64,000 nt of DNA, from NCBI GenBank assembly GCA_001599755.1, contig BCHX01000004.1, positions 4,216,001 to 4,280,000 on the forward strand. The letters run 5' to 3'. This stretch comes from Gliomastix tumulicola. Lineage: Eukaryota; Ascomycota; Sordariomycetes; Hypocreales; Bionectriaceae. Each line of letters opens with the position of its first letter. Positions within the stretch are counted from its first letter, which is position 1. Of the stretch, positions 35,444 to 48,075 are shown in pieces. The translations under genes and the position numbers were made by a program. The notes under the pieces were generated by a model. The model was not told the DNA's origin, did not search any database, and saw only the letters and a program-made list of their open reading frames with translations.

Positions 35444-36548
35444 AGATGTATTATATTGAATGAGGAATTAGGGCTTATACGAAGCAAGGTCGTACAGCAA
35501 AATCTTTCTCACGGGCATGTAGCAAATTTGAATCCCAACCAGGGCACTATTTCTGATTAAGAGTAGATACATATCTATCCTTCTATTCTAATGGAGGGGG
35601 TCATAAGACAAAAAGGCAACCCCTTCTCGAAGCCGACCCCAAGTTGCAACGAAGTTGCACAAACAGTCCCGCTCGTAACGTAGCAGAACCAAGTGAACGA
35701 TTGCACAGAAAAACATCACGTAGAGTGACCGAGGCGGAAGTAATTTTCAAGTGTAGATTATCATCATCATTGTCATCATCCAGTCGTACAAAGCTGGCCG
35801 TTTCCATCTCAAAACAATGAACTGCCGCGAGATATTATTGTCGCGGCGGGGCATGGTCCGGTGTATGCAAGCAATGCAGCACAAAATGCCTGACACGAGT
35901 ACAAAAGAAGGCAAAAGCAAGACAGGAAGACAGGAAGACAGGAAGGGAGAGTGTGAAGAGCGAAACGGAGAACAGAAACGAGGAGAAATCAAGAGAGGAA
36001 AGAAGGGGGGAAAAAAGATATTCAGCCGCCCACATCCAGGAGACCAGGCAAAACCGAGGAAGCCGTCCTCGGCAAACAGCCCTCCAACATTAATTTGCCT
36101 CAGCCGCCCCTCAAAAAAAGAAAAAGAAATAACTCCTTGTCGACGGCGCACCGTGTCGAAAACAAGATCCCTACCCTTCAGTAATCCCCCCCCAAAGTGG
36201 TATATCCTTCTCTGCTTTTTCCCCAAACGGGTTCACAATTGTCGACCGACCAGAACGAAGAAAATCGAAGATGCAGAGCAACGAGACGCAAACAAATGCG
36301 GAGGTTTCAGAGAGCAAGAAAAGAAGCAAGAAGATGATAGGTCTGGGTATAGAATGAACAATGGAGAGAAGAGGAACGAAAAAAAAAGAAGAGGGGAGGC
36401 TTCACAGGGGCCTGGGGGTGGTTACACACAAAGTCCACACGACTCTCATGTACACCTCGACCTTACACCTGGAGTTTCTCCCCCCTTTGCACGAATGCCC
36501 AATCTGCCCTTGTAAGTTGATGGTGTCGAATTCTTCCCTACGGAAGGG
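35444..36548. other. intergenic region between convergent genes, purine-rich
   Basis: About 1.1 kb separating the ends of the Zip4 gene and the Zn2Cys6 factor. The plus strand at about 35905-36400 is strongly purine-rich, including the short tandem repeat at 35919-35946 (units of GACAGGAA). A 232-codon open frame here (35817-36515) is Lys/Arg/Glu/Gly-rich only because of this composition. Confidence 0.6.
35919..35946. repeat. short tandem repeat, GACAGGAA units
   Basis: About three imperfect copies of GACAGGAA inside the purine-rich tract between the convergent genes. Confidence 0.7.
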
Positions 36549-39056
36549 CTAGATGATATTGGCAATGCTGAGTCGATCGACGCCTCGGCGAGCACTGTCG
36601 CCGGCAGAGGGACTGGCTGTTCCGCTGTTCGGCCTGATCGGGTCCGCCATATATCTCGGAGCATCGGATAGTCGGGGGAGCTCTACGCCGCCTGGGGATG
36701 GCTCAGTCTTGGCTTGAGGAGGTGGGAGAGCCGGCCACGTCCCACTCGGCGGAGTGGCAACGGCAGTGGGAGATGCCAGTGTAGCTCCGCTGGCCAAGCT
36801 CCGAGCAGCCGCTTCAAGCCGTGCCCAGCCTCCCCAATCCCTGGTCTCTTCGCTCGTCAGACCCGTCCGCGCCTCGGAGCTGAACAGAGCATTGGTCGGT
36901 TGGCAGCCAGCGGCCGTCGACGTCGACGGGTTAGGCGTGGCAAGACTCTGCTCATGCTCCGCTCCAGCCCAGAGGCAGTGACCATTGGGGAAGGCCTGCT
37001 CGTCACTCGTGACGTAGATAATCAGCTCCGCGTCATTGACCATTGACTCCAGCAAACCCTTGTGGACAGCCTCGGGCGAATGGAGCCCTCCCCTTGTGCG
37101 TTTGACGAAATCGGCATGCTCTGCGCGCTTGGGACCCAGCACGGATACGAAGAAGGATAGATAACGGCCGCAAGGAATAGCCACGTCTCTGCGAGTGCTG
37201 ATCGAGGCCAGCGCTCGGATGCAGATTATTGCCTGGTCAAAATAGCCAGTGAGAAGCAAGAACAAGGTGCATCGGAAGATGTGCATGGCTAATACGGTCG
37301 TCGGCATGTCAGAGATGGGAGCATCCGCCCGCTGGATCAGGGAAGCTGTATCCAGAGCGAGGAGTGTGCATCCCTCAAGGCTAGCCAAGCGGGTAGGACC
37401 AGAGGCGCGCGGGGAGAGGTTATGCCGTTGCAGGAACAGTCTGGCGTGGAAAAGGTATGCCAAGGGGGCAAGAAAATGCGGTGCCAGCGAGAGATGGCTA
37501 GACGGGAAGCACTGAGCCGGGAATGACGAGTCCAGGCACTGCTTATAGTGTGACTCGAACATGGCAACCCTTCGTGGCGACACGGTCACGCTTCGGAGAG
37601 CCGTGATAACGGCCGAATAGGAGCGCACCACATGAATGACCGCAAGGAGCGAATGCGTCAGCGGCTGCACCCCGCTAGGAACCACGATGCCCTCATGATG
37701 AAGGTACTGGTCGTCGACACCAGCTGGAAGAAGAACATCGCAGTCCTCGTCATTGATAAGGTGTGGACGCCCAGACTCCAAAGCCATGGATCGATCCATT
37801 ATATAGATCGCCCACCATGTCCGGCGGCGCATCTCCGTCTCGATGAAGGGGGAGTGGCTCATTTCGGTGTACAGCTCGATGTCCTGGGCCACTCGAACCG
37901 CGTTGCCAAGTAAATTCCACGCTGACGACTTGAGATTCATCTCGTTCAGACAAAAGGTGATGAGAAACAGGGAGCGAGCCGTGTCGAGGTCGAAGTCCGT
38001 TGCCCAAGGGTCTAACCTGCGCCGCGAAGATTCGAGTAGTTCGGCAGGCTGGTAGAAGGAGTTGCTGCTAGGAGGATCCGTGATAAACAGGCTGCCGGTG
38101 GCCAAGACCGCGAAGTACAGCGAGAAGGTGCTCGGCGGCAGCTTGACGTGTCCTTGGTGCAGGTCGTCGACGACAATCTGAAAGCTCGGCCAGTGCAGTA
38201 TAGGAAACATCGTGTGCGCGGACCGATAGTATGCATGCAAGAGCCCATCGGCCAACTGTCGACTCGGTAGCTCGGGACGAGGGGGTTCGAGGAGGGATGG
38301 CCCCGGGAGACGATACGCCGCGGGCGGTCTGAAAACGCCCTTGGCCATGTTCCTGATGTTGGCTCGGGCTTGGGAGCTCCCTGGGATCGATGTCGGTCGC
38401 TCGCGGGGTTTCGATTCCTCCCCAACACCAGGCACTTGCAGCGGCGGCTCATCAATAGCGGCTCCCTCCAGTTCCATAATGTCCCTGCCCTCGAGCTTGC
38501 GGCGCAGACTGCTGTTCTCTTGCTTCACCTGGTTCATCTGCTTCTCCAGGTCCTGCACTTGTTTGATCGAGGACATCCGCCTGTTGGTCTCCTTGGTGAA
38601 CTGACACTTGACATTGCGACTTGAGCATTCGGAGCAGCTGGTGGTTTCCGTCGCGTCGCATTTAACCTTGCGTTCCCGGCAGGCGTCGCAACTCGGGTCC
38701 TTTCTGCGTTGACGGTACGCTCTCTTCTGAGAAGAAGAAACACCGGGAGGTCCAGCAAGATGCGCATGCGACGGCCCTGGTGTGCTTGTCACAGAGCCCT
38801 CCGACGTCAGAGATTCCCTCCCAAAAGTGGCCATCGAGCTGTACTGAGGGTAGGCCGGGCTCGTGTTGACGGGTGGCAGTGGTGGGATCCCCAGCGAGGG
38901 CGGCGTGGAGACTGGGCCTCGTGAGGCGCCCATGATGCTACCAAGATACTGCGGCGGCGGTTTGGGAGATGTGGCGGAGGAAACAGAGGAAGAGTCGAAA
39001 GAGCGAGTCGACAAGTTGGGTGAGCGAGCGAACGCGCTGTGTAGAGGCGCAGCCAT
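36549..39056 (-). CDS. Zn2Cys6 transcription factor with coiled coil and fungal MHR domain
   Basis: Single exon of 835 aa, unusual in this intron-rich window. A Ser/Pro-rich N-terminus leads to a basic run KRAYRQRRK and a binuclear zinc cluster with C123, C126, C133, C141, C144 and C151 (CDACRERKVKCD, CSECSSRNVKC). A heptad-like coiled coil (about 164-190, IKQVQDLEKQMNQVKQEN) provides dimerisation. The fungal-specific middle homology region spans about 270-480 (YYRSAHTMFPILHWPSF, AWNLLGNAVRVAQDIELY, MRRRTWWAIYIMDRSMALESGRP). The C-terminus is low complexity and may activate transcription. Its target genes are not known; I do not recognise a named orthologue with confidence. Upstream lies a gene-poor stretch of about 9 kb, so its own regulation may involve a long 5' region. 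Confidence 0.92.
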   Translation of the reverse strand: MAAPLHSAFARSPNLSTRSFDSSSVSSATSPKPPPQYLGSIMGASRGPVSTPPSLGIPPLPPVNTSPAYPQYSSMATFGRESLTSEGSVTSTPGPSHAHLAGPPGVSSSQKRAYRQRRKDPSCDACRERKVKCDATETTSCSECSSRNVKCQFTKETNRRMSSIKQVQDLEKQMNQVKQENSSLRRKLEGRDIMELEGAAIDEPPLQVPGVGEESKPRERPTSIPGSSQARANIRNMAKGVFRPPAAYRLPGPSLLEPPRPELPSRQLADGLLHAYYRSAHTMFPILHWPSFQIVVDDLHQGHVKLPPSTFSLYFAVLATGSLFITDPPSSNSFYQPAELLESSRRRLDPWATDFDLDTARSLFLITFCLNEMNLKSSAWNLLGNAVRVAQDIELYTEMSHSPFIETEMRRRTWWAIYIMDRSMALESGRPHLINDEDCDVLLPAGVDDQYLHHEGIVVPSGVQPLTHSLLAVIHVVRSYSAVITALRSVTVSPRRVAMFESHYKQCLDSSFPAQCFPSSHLSLAPHFLAPLAYLFHARLFLQRHNLSPRASGPTRLASLEGCTLLALDTASLIQRADAPISDMPTTVLAMHIFRCTLFLLLTGYFDQAIICIRALASISTRRDVAIPCGRYLSFFVSVLGPKRAEHADFVKRTRGGLHSPEAVHKGLLESMVNDAELIIYVTSDEQAFPNGHCLWAGAEHEQSLATPNPSTSTAAGCQPTNALFSSEARTGLTSEETRDWGGWARLEAAARSLASGATLASPTAVATPPSGTWPALPPPQAKTEPSPGGVELPRLSDAPRYMADPIRPNSGTASPSAGDSARRGVDRLSIANII

Positions 39057-40067
39057 GATCGACGGTGACCAACAGGCCGCAGTTTACTCAGGCGCTGTGC
39101 TGGCTGTTGGTAAGTAAAGCGTGCGGTTATGTGACAGCAGCATGCAGTCTCCGCAACTACGAACCGAGTTGCGTCTGATGGCAACAGAGCAGGCAAGCGA
39201 ACACAGTGGCAAACGAGGACCCTCGAGTCTTTTTCGTCTGCTTCTGACTATGGGTTCACAACAAGCTTGCTCACACACAACAGAGAATCAGACGGGACAC
39301 GTTGGCTGCCAGTCAAGCTCGGCAGACGAGACAACCCAATTCCTAGCGCCGTGGCGTCTTTCACCTCGGAGACAGTGCGCAGGTGATACTCCAGTCGATA
39401 TCCGTCGTCTGTTGTTGCGCTGCAGGTTGGTGTAACTCGGAAGCTCACGCCTCGGGTCTGTTGACTGTGTGTGGCGGAATAGCTGACTCTGGTCCGACCT
39501 TGAGATCCAGAGTAGATGTCAGGAAAAGTGTCGTAAACGGAGGGTAACCCTAGCCCAGTTGTGCGTGGCCCAAAAGTGTGCACAAGACAGCATATCTTCT
39601 TCACAAGTGGGAGTGCTTGTCCGCTGGTGACGATGCACGACTTGCAGCTAGATATTGGCTATGCAAGGCTGCATTTAGAGACTGTAAGGGGGTAGGCGGG
39701 GTGTCTGCGACGCAGAGTTGCACTGCAACCCGGACAAGGTGGTAAAGCGATAAGAATTTGAGACAGATTCGTAGATGTGGTGTCGCGCAACAAGCAAAGA
39801 GCAAATCCGACGGCCGTGTCAGATTCTTGATCCTGGCACAACTCGTGAGCAAGACCGAGACCGGGGACAAGCACCTGAGCCGAGGAAAAGAGTGAAAAGA
39901 GGGTGGAAGAGTGAGAGCTGAACGACACAGAAGACGGGAAGAAGAATCTGATCGCCTGGCACAGTGGAGCTATTAGACTGATGCTGTATCAAGATGAGGC
40001 GGAGTTGATCAAGAGGAGAGAGAGGCCCAGGACCTGTAGTCTGCGTCTGCCACAGGTGAACTGAACG

Positions 40068-40098
40068 GTAACGTAAGGTAAGGCGAGGCGAGGTAAGA
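40068..40098. repeat. low-complexity GTAAGG/GCGAGG tract
   Basis: Short tandem words GTAAGGTAAGGCGAGGCGAG within the gene-poor region. No unit is long enough to suggest a mobile element. Confidence 0.6.
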
Positions 40099-40494
40099 AC
40101 CGTCAGGACTCCGAACCGTAAGGTAGGGATGGAATGGGGAGGTAGCTAACGGGCACCGTGCCAGTGGCGTTCCCAAGTCCAAGACCCAAGACCCAAGAAA
40201 GGCCCTTTCCCGTGATCCGGGGCTCTCCGCACCTTGAACAGAATCGGCAACATTAGACCAGGACATTGCTTTGCGAGACATGCACGGGGCAGACAAACCC
40301 TGCATGAATTGGCCGAGTGTGTGAACAGGCTGCCGAGATCAAGAGGAGCCACTAATGCGTTCCATTCAGACCAGGGGGGCTGATCCCTGCCCAGTTGCAT
40401 CAGCCGGACCGCCCAGCGACGTAATTTGGCTTACAGCGGGAAATCCTCAGTGCTGAGGGCTCCCTCCACACCCGAGCTTTGTATGGACCCCTGT

Positions 40495-41081
40495 CTATAG
40501 CCTATAGGCTTGGGTCACCAGTTGTTGGCCGTTGGTGTTGACCCTCGAGTCGGGCTTGAACGCCCTCATCGCTGGGAGGCAATGCTCCGACTCGACAGTC
40601 TTGTTTGTACGAATCCGCCACTTAAATTGTGACAGGGCGCGTAGATCAGTCGGAGGATACTTGTAGGCACCTGCTGTTTGCTGTTTGATCAGTCACGCTG
40701 CCTCTACAGTTGATCTCCCTATTCCTCCGTATCCATTTGACATGGTACTCGCTTCCCCGGAACGATTTGTCTCCCGCAAGTGTAATCGATCAGAAAGGTC
40801 GGTTGGGCTGGTGGATTACCTACATTAATTAGCCACCGGCATGCCAGCTCTGCCGATTCGTGAAGAGCATGCGTGCCCCAATTTTCAAACCGTTCAGGCG
40901 TCTCGTCGTCTGCTTCCGTCTGCGTGAACTCGCAGATGTCCCATGTGGAGTCGAGAAGGCCATAGGACGCAAGGGCACCTGTTGATAGGTAATATGAATG
41001 GCCACGCAGGTTTGTTCGCAAGCGCGGCAAGCGATTCAGCCAGTGAGACCCCGAGCCAGCCCTCTTCTCGTCATCACCCAT
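40495..41081 (-). other. possible two-exon orphan gene (weak)
   Basis: ATG at 41081 opens 86 codons to 40824, ending at a gtaggt donor. If intron 40823-40681 is removed at aaacag, a further 61 codons follow without a stop to TAG at 40497-40495 (147 aa). The composition (Trp, Cys, Glu, Tyr present; no low complexity) is protein-like, for example DSTWDICEFTQTEADD and AYKYPPTDLRALSQFKW. I recognise no family. Open frames this long occur by chance in 9 kb, so this is only a candidate. Confidence 0.18.
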
Positions 41082-44000
41082 GACAGGTCCTTGTCAAGCT
41101 TTGCTCGGCAGATGTTCCTGCTGGGGCTGAATGGGGAACCGCTGACAAGAGTGTCCACAACGGCTCCGTGCAGCCCTTCGACACCCTACTCATGGAAAGG
41201 ACCGTGGGCTGCCTGTATGTGGTTGAGCATCATCACATTGGCATCACCTCGCCGGCGCACGGTATTCCCTCTGCTACGTGTTCGCCCGACCGCCGCTCTT
41301 TGAGTCATTGTCGGATCTCCATTTGCGGCAAGGCGCGTCTGGTGAGCCCAGAAGGCCCTCTGAAATGGAAGAATGACGATAGACTACCGCCTCCCCTAGG
41401 TAGAAAACGAAATTTGGCCTGACAATCACGTCCCAATAAATTGTGGTCATGGTGTCTTGACCCACCGGTGATCAGCTCCCGACCTGGAGCTGGAAAATGT
41501 CGCTTGCGAAATGGCCAGCTATGACAGGCGTTCCCAAATCGGAGGGTGGCTATTGGTTGCGACAAGGACGTGCTCGTTTGCTTGCTTGTACCTATGTAGT
41601 GTTCGCCCAGTCCCCTTTTCTTGCACCCCAGGAATGATTTGCTGGACTCGAATGCTCGGTTTCGGGACACGAGGGTTGCACTAATAATTCCTCCAAGCCA
41701 TCAGCAAAACAAGTAGAAAACGGATGATGGAAATCGAGCCGAGTGTGCTTGGTATCCAGACGGCCGATCTGTACGTACCGTACCGTATCGCCCCTTGTAG
41801 AGGTGAGCTGGCATGGATGATCCATTCACGGATGTTGTGGATGCCGAATACGCGCAAGGAGGCAAGACGTCTGACACCAAGACTGTGGGTGGTCCTACGA
41901 TAGCCCAGCCTGTATCAAGCGGCTGATACCTCGACACCGAAACACATGTTGAGCCCCCCCGACTAAATCGGGAATAGACGGCCGTGTGGCGGGCTGGTTC
42001 TGTGATCACGACCCTCAGAAGCGACGGGGCATCTGCAAGCTGCCGTTTGGGGGGGGTTCTGTGCCCTGTGCAGGACTGCCATCAGAGCCAGGACTGGGGA
42101 GCGAGCTGGATGTGGCCCTGGGCGGCATGGGTCGGTCGGTCACTGGGCGTGTGAGTGGGCTCATCAGTTGCTTGGCCGGGGTGGCACCCTTGACTCGGAA
42201 GCTCGCCAATGGTGATGGTTGCAAGGGATCGTCGTGTGGTCCTGGTTAGCGGTAGTGGAGATTCGGCCAGGAGCCGAGTGAGCCGCCGGGATAACTGCAC
42301 CGTTTGCCTACAGTGCGGGAAGCAGAAAGACGGGATGGAATGGAAATCGGATTTCCGGCGCGAAAGCAGAATGGGATAAACAGAAGAGTCAAGGCGGGCA
42401 TGCTGCTCATGCTGGGCTGGAATTGAGGGCGCAGGCATTGGACTGACGGGAAGGAGCTCTTTCCCCTTTCAAGGCAACGTGCCTACCTAAGCGGTTGTGG
42501 CTTTCTTCGGGAAGGAATCTCAATGATTGGAAGGTACGACGGGAGTTGCTCTGGGGCACTCTTACGGAGTGCCTTCCGGCAGGAGCTCAGACAGGTCAGC
42601 TGTGGAAGGAAGGACCTCCGATGCTCTTGCGTCCAGCACTCCTTCCGCGTGTTGGTGACTGTGAAGTTCCTTCAGAATGAGCCTGGAGGGAAGGAGCGAA
42701 CAAATCAGCTTCATCCTTCCTTGCAGGAGACGTTGGTATCACGATCTGGGAACTTGGTCCACGTCACAAGACACCCTCGTCCTTCCTCCCTACCTACTAG
42801 TAGACGTATATCTTGCTACCTGCATCTCTCAGTATCAAGCGCCACCAATCAGTAAGCCCATGAACAGCCACCATCACATCTCATTCTCGTACTGAAAGTC
42901 CCCCGGATCATCAGCAGCTACAGGCGCCTCTATCGACGATGACACATACAGAGGCTCTAGATCCCTCCCACAGCACAGGCCAAAAGAAGGTCCATGAGGT
43001 GTGTCGTGAGGTAACTCAAAGTGCAACCATGGACACATTCTGACCAGAGACAAGTTTCAAAGTCTCGCAAACCCCCGATGATTCAGATGTTGCACAAGCC
43101 AGGGCAACCGACGGCCAGACGTTCAGAGTCAAGACAGTTGGCCGCGGTATTCTTGGACCTCTAGACGTGTGGGACCACCCTCGGTACCACAGAAGCAGCT
43201 GTCACACGCACAGGGAGACAAGGTCACCTCACGTCGAGAGGGTCATCGCATGGCCTCCCTCAACAGATCGAGCCGACCTGACGGGCCGACCATTTGCGCC
43301 GCCTGCAGAATCTGCACTGTGCTGGGCGGGGATTAGTCCATTCTCTGCGGCTGAAGTGGGCCTAACGCTACCTTGACCCGACATTGTCACCACACTTGCA
43401 GGAGAAGTATGCGGGAGAGGGCGCATAATTGCGCCATGCCTTCCAGAATCTTGGAGCCTGTCTGAAGTTGACCCTCCTTCTTCGGGTAGGTACCAAGTAT
43501 CTTTGGGACATTCGCGTCCCTCCGTGTGGGGTGAATTCCGACGCCTGGTTGCTCACCCTCCTCTCAACCCCTCCCGCCTTCGACTGTAAGAGGCGTCGTG
43601 TCATGGAAGAAGGCTGCCAACTCGGACAAAAGTACAACAACAATGACGGCGGCGGCATTGTGCAGCGACCACAGACGGTGCCAGGCTTGCTTACCACGCC
43701 AGAGCAACGTGCCATTCCGTGGGTTGTGGCCAGGTAGTAGGTTGTAGTAGGTTGTGATGGAGTTCCCGCCCCTCCCTCGTCTGCCGTGATATTTGACGTC
43801 TCCAGATTGCCAGGAAAAGTTTGCAGTTGGGACGGCTTTCTCCGCCTTCATCAGCGATCCTTCACCCCGTCCATTATGGACAGGATGACCTTACATGTAC
43901 ATACGGCTTGCAACTTACGGGTCTGTTATATTACGGCTAATGACAAGAAAATCTCGGACTAGCCAGCAGCCCTGGATCCGCATCGATCTTCACAAAGAAT

Positions 44001-47000
44001 GAGCAACACACGCAGTCCCTCCCTCTTCTCAACACATTCCGCATACAGATGCGGCATTTGCAAGCAAGTGTTGAGCCCGGAGATCTACGAAATTTCGTCT
44101 TTATACACACGCAATAAGCATTCAAAGAAGCTTTCTCGGAAACCTAGCGGGACTTAGCACGGAAAGCACTCCGTACATGCGACTGAACAGGGATGGTCAG
44201 ATCAGGCCGACGCCCGTACTCCGTCCAGGCGTCTTACCTACGTGAGTCGGATCTGGCCATTTATGGTTCGGTTCTCCAGTCGGAACTGTTAACGACATGC
44301 GCGCGACCGACGGGAATGCTCGAAGAAAATTCGGCCCCAGAACTAGTGGGCACCGTCGTGTGATGACGAGGCACGCATTGTTTTCTCGGGCCATGGCTAT
44401 CAACCTATCTCGGATCACCGCCGCCGGCGATTTTGGGTCACATTAGCTACCGTGCTTGACTACTTCCGCTTACAATGGTCGGTCCATGGGAGGTCGTTAC
44501 CCCTTGCAAACGAGTCATGTCAATGTGCAAAGGTCCCTTTCAAGGGGTCGAGGGACACGACATTCCACACCCCATCTGGCAAGTGGCATATCCAATGAAC
44601 ACGGGCAATGCCATGAGGCACAAACGGTGCGTGGAGCGTTGGTCGCTGAAGATGCGGTGTGGAGGGATGGTCCGTAATTAACGGCGGTTGGGCTGTTTCC
44701 TGCTGGCTCTTTGCGGGGAAACCCAGGGATTCTTCGTTTTGTCTGGGAGGGTGATTCGCTGATGACGGGCTTCCCTCGTTGGGAACGAATGCCGACCTCA
44801 CATCCCATCCGCTCAACCTGAGGGGAACCGTTGATCATCGCCTTTTTACTCACCTCGAAGCAGCCACTATGCATGCCCTGTGGAGCAAATAGTATTCTGG
44901 CACCACATTTCCGAGCTTGCCATATCATCCTTGCGGTCTTTAAAACCACTGGGTCGTTTATTTTGCTCATATGACTGATCGGCTCGGACAGGGATGAATG
45001 CCTCATCGCGATGGTTGTCAGACGACTTACAGCTCGGACACAGCCTGTCAGCTCTGGCTTCGATCGAGTCGCAAGATGCAAGACTGCAGACCCAGGTCCT
45101 TGCCGTTACACGAGATTCTCTAGAAGCATCGCCCCAGCGCTGGGCAATTGTTGTTCGATCCTGCTGATTCCCATGGCCTGGATCTGTAGCCGGCGTGCCG
45201 ACAGGCGAACCCAACAGGATATGGCTAGCTGCATGAGGGGGCGGTCTTGGCTAACACCTCAGCCATTCCGGCACGTCTGCGAAGCTGTGAACACATCAAC
45301 CCCGGAGCGGTGCCGAACGAATGAGGATCGCCGACGGCGGGGCCGTGGTAATATCAGCGGTAGTCAGGGCTCAGGAGAGCAAGGTTATGGCGCTCGATAC
45401 TCAGGCGTGCCAGACAGACGACCAGGGATGGCATTTCCCTGCGTTATCGTCGCCATGGACCCCCCGGCCGTGACTGTTTCCGGGAAAAGGTACGGTAGGT
45501 CGCCGAGTCCGTGGGCTAAATTCCCATGGTGAACCTCCATTCTTCGGGAGCGAGCGACAGCCAGCCCCAATTTCCTAAACAAGAACGACTGGCTACGTAT
45601 AATTTATGCATGTTCCTCTTCTCTCTCGGATCTTGACCAATCAGAGGCAGAGGGCCAAGCCTTTTGGCTGACCCTCAACACGAGCAGGAGACGCAGACCC
45701 AACTTCCAAGCGCAGGTTGCAGAATTGCAGACCGCATCTTGCTTGGTCGGGGAGCGCCCTCCGACTCACAGATTTGCGATCTGTTTCAACCGTCAACCGG
45801 GCGGGCTTTCTGGGCACATCCCCACAAAGGCGTATGCTTGAATCCTTCGTGCGGCGATTGTGCACGAGACTAAGCACGAGTAGTGCGGTTATTCTGCAGA
45901 AGGGTTACGTGGCTCGCTGCTATCCTTGCGACCTTGCGACCTTGCCCACGACTACTGGGCAGACTACTGAACAACGACCGACCCTGGAGGGAATAAGCGT
46001 CGGAGGAAAACCGTCCCCCCACAGCAATCAGATGGGCTTCTGTGTCCGTACCCAGCCCGTTGCTGCGAGTCTTCACGAGATGGGACAAGCGAAAGCTCTC
46101 GGATGTGGGGTCTTGACTCTTGTCGTCTTCCCAGTTCCCAGCCATCTCTCTGCTGGCCTTCTCGATCTTGGCCAGCTAGCAACCCCACCAGCCAACGGAT
46201 GGCCTCCTTCAACTCAACTCTTGGATGGGAAATGATGCATGTGAGCTTGACGAGTGGGGACTAGCAAACCACTTGAAGCCAGCCACAACGGCCAACGCAT
46301 TTGTAAGGCGACTGTCTGATGACTACTCGCATTCTGGTCCTCCCTCAGACGCGAGGCCTCGTTTATAGAGAGGCGGCTCTGGTTTCACGAAGCTCCTCTT
46401 ATGCCCTCGAGGGAGCTCGGAAAGGATCTCAGCCAGTCGTCCGCTTCGCTTAACATACGTGGCATCCCGAGATTGCCGATTCATTAGCAAGGCAGCGATC
46501 CGGCTGGCCGAGCAGCCCCAGAGGGGAGACCAGCTGATTGAACTATGTGCGTCTACGTGCTTGGCTCACTACTCCTGCCCAGAGGTGATACCATCCGGTC
46601 GGTTACCTACTTCATCGACCAATATATTGGCTCAAGCGGGATTACAGCCAGCCGGATAAGAGCTGGTCATTTTACTATTTCGTGTCCGTGCATTTCTTTT
46701 CATGTACGATGACGCGGGCGGGAACAGCCGTGGCTTTTGGGAAGACTGCAGCTTGATACTGAGTGGCTCGCTTCGCTCCCCCCATCTTGCTTGGCAGCGC
46801 AAGGAAGCCTCACATACATGACTAAAGGCGCAGCTTCCCTCGGCGGAGAATTACGGCTACTCCTGTTACTCCGTCCGTCTAACCGCTGTCTCGAGGTTCG
46901 TCAGTGTTCGCATGCATAGATCAGAAGGCGGGCGCCCCATGAACAGGGGATAGCGAAGGCTTGTTCCTTGAAGAAGAAGAGAGGTCCTTGTTTCCACCGC

Positions 47001-48075
47001 TCGGCACGCCGTTCGACGTTAGCGGGGACGGGGCATACTCGGCTTACTGGCTCCCATAACGGGGCGCTCGCAAGGCACCTCGTCCATGCCCTGTGAGAAT
47101 ACCATTTGAGATAAGAGCCGGGGGGAGGAGGGGGGGACAAGATGAGTTAGAGAGGGTTCGAGCAAGCTTCTGTGCTCGGGCACGGAGTCGGCCCCGGCCT
47201 CCTCAGCCACTCATCTCTCACCGTATTGTATTCCGCCTTGTTGGGAGACGCGGAAGTCGGTCTTTTCCTATTACAGAAGCTTTACCATACCTATGGATGT
47301 TTTTTCTTCCCCCCTTCGTCTTTTTTCTCATGCGCTTGCATAATCGCAAGGCCACTCTCTTACCGGTTTCAGTCTCGCTTCAGGAATACAATCGTCCTGT
47401 ACTGTCGATCCCCGGGTTCCGAAGGAATGAGCAGGGACATGGCGTGACGGTAGCATGACATTTGGATATAACAGAGTGGCGATAACGTACGGGACGCGAT
47501 TCCCAAAACCGGGACGCTCTTCGTAGTGCTGGGAGTGGCTGAAGGGGGCGCAGTGTTGATCTTGAAGCTGACCTCGGGACACCAGGTACCGGCCATGTGA
47601 AGTGGTGGTGGTGCCGAGAGCCGTGGTGGTTGCTGCCGTTGAGGTCATGTATACGAATCTCTTTGCCACAGCTGGTCTTGTTCTCGATACACATTATGTA
47701 CCAGAACAGGAGAGGCGTTGGCATCTGTAACCCGTCATCGTACTCGTATGCGTGCGTATGCTCGTCACCGAGTCCAGAAATATAGGGTAGCTGAATTGTC
47801 GCCTCAATCTGAGGCTATCACATGGTCCTCTCGCACGCGCATGAGAGCATGTCAGGGTTTACGGGAATAGAGGATTTATGCTCATTCTGGTCTGCATTTG
47901 CCTGTCGGTGTCATAAAACGTGTAAATCTATAGACTCCATCCTCATCATCATGTCTTGAGTCAATGGCCCCGGAAAGAACAGAGGACAAAGAGAGACAGA
48001 AAACCCAACCCCTTGGAGAAGAACGAAATAAAGGAAACAACCCATGTCTGGTTACCACCGCATAATACACCACAC

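Larger units (their letters stand above)
39057..48075. other. gene-poor region of about 9 kb
   Basis: Between the start of the Zn2Cys6 factor and the end of the UFD2 gene I find no convincing protein gene, tRNA, rRNA or transposon. Open frames are numerous but short (188 codons at most), overlap on both strands and carry no known motif. Base composition is not AT-rich and CpA/TpG words are common, so this is not a block mutated by RIP. It includes a simple GTAAGG/GCGAGG tract near 40068-40098. Possible contents are a long promoter and 5' UTR for the factor, non-coding RNA or orphan genes. Confidence 0.5.

Noticed and set aside
35817..36515. 232-codon plus-strand open frame between the Zip4 and Zn2Cys6 genes
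   Set aside because: Composition follows a purine-rich tract (Lys/Glu/Arg/Gly), no domain, and it lies in the probable 3' UTR of the minus-strand gene.
40632..40656. tRNA D-arm-like sequence TAGATCAGTCGGAGGA
   Set aside because: No matching B box or acceptor stem within 60-90 bp on the same strand.
44515..45532. Overlapping frames of 188 codons (-) and 173 codons (+) in the gene-poor region
   Set aside because: They overlap on opposite strands, show no motif or good splice context, and such lengths are expected by chance at this GC content.
39057..48075. RIP-mutated transposon remnant
   Set aside because: The stretch is not AT-rich, CpA/TpG words are frequent and no terminal repeats or transposase-like frames were found by eye; a repeat search would be decisive.
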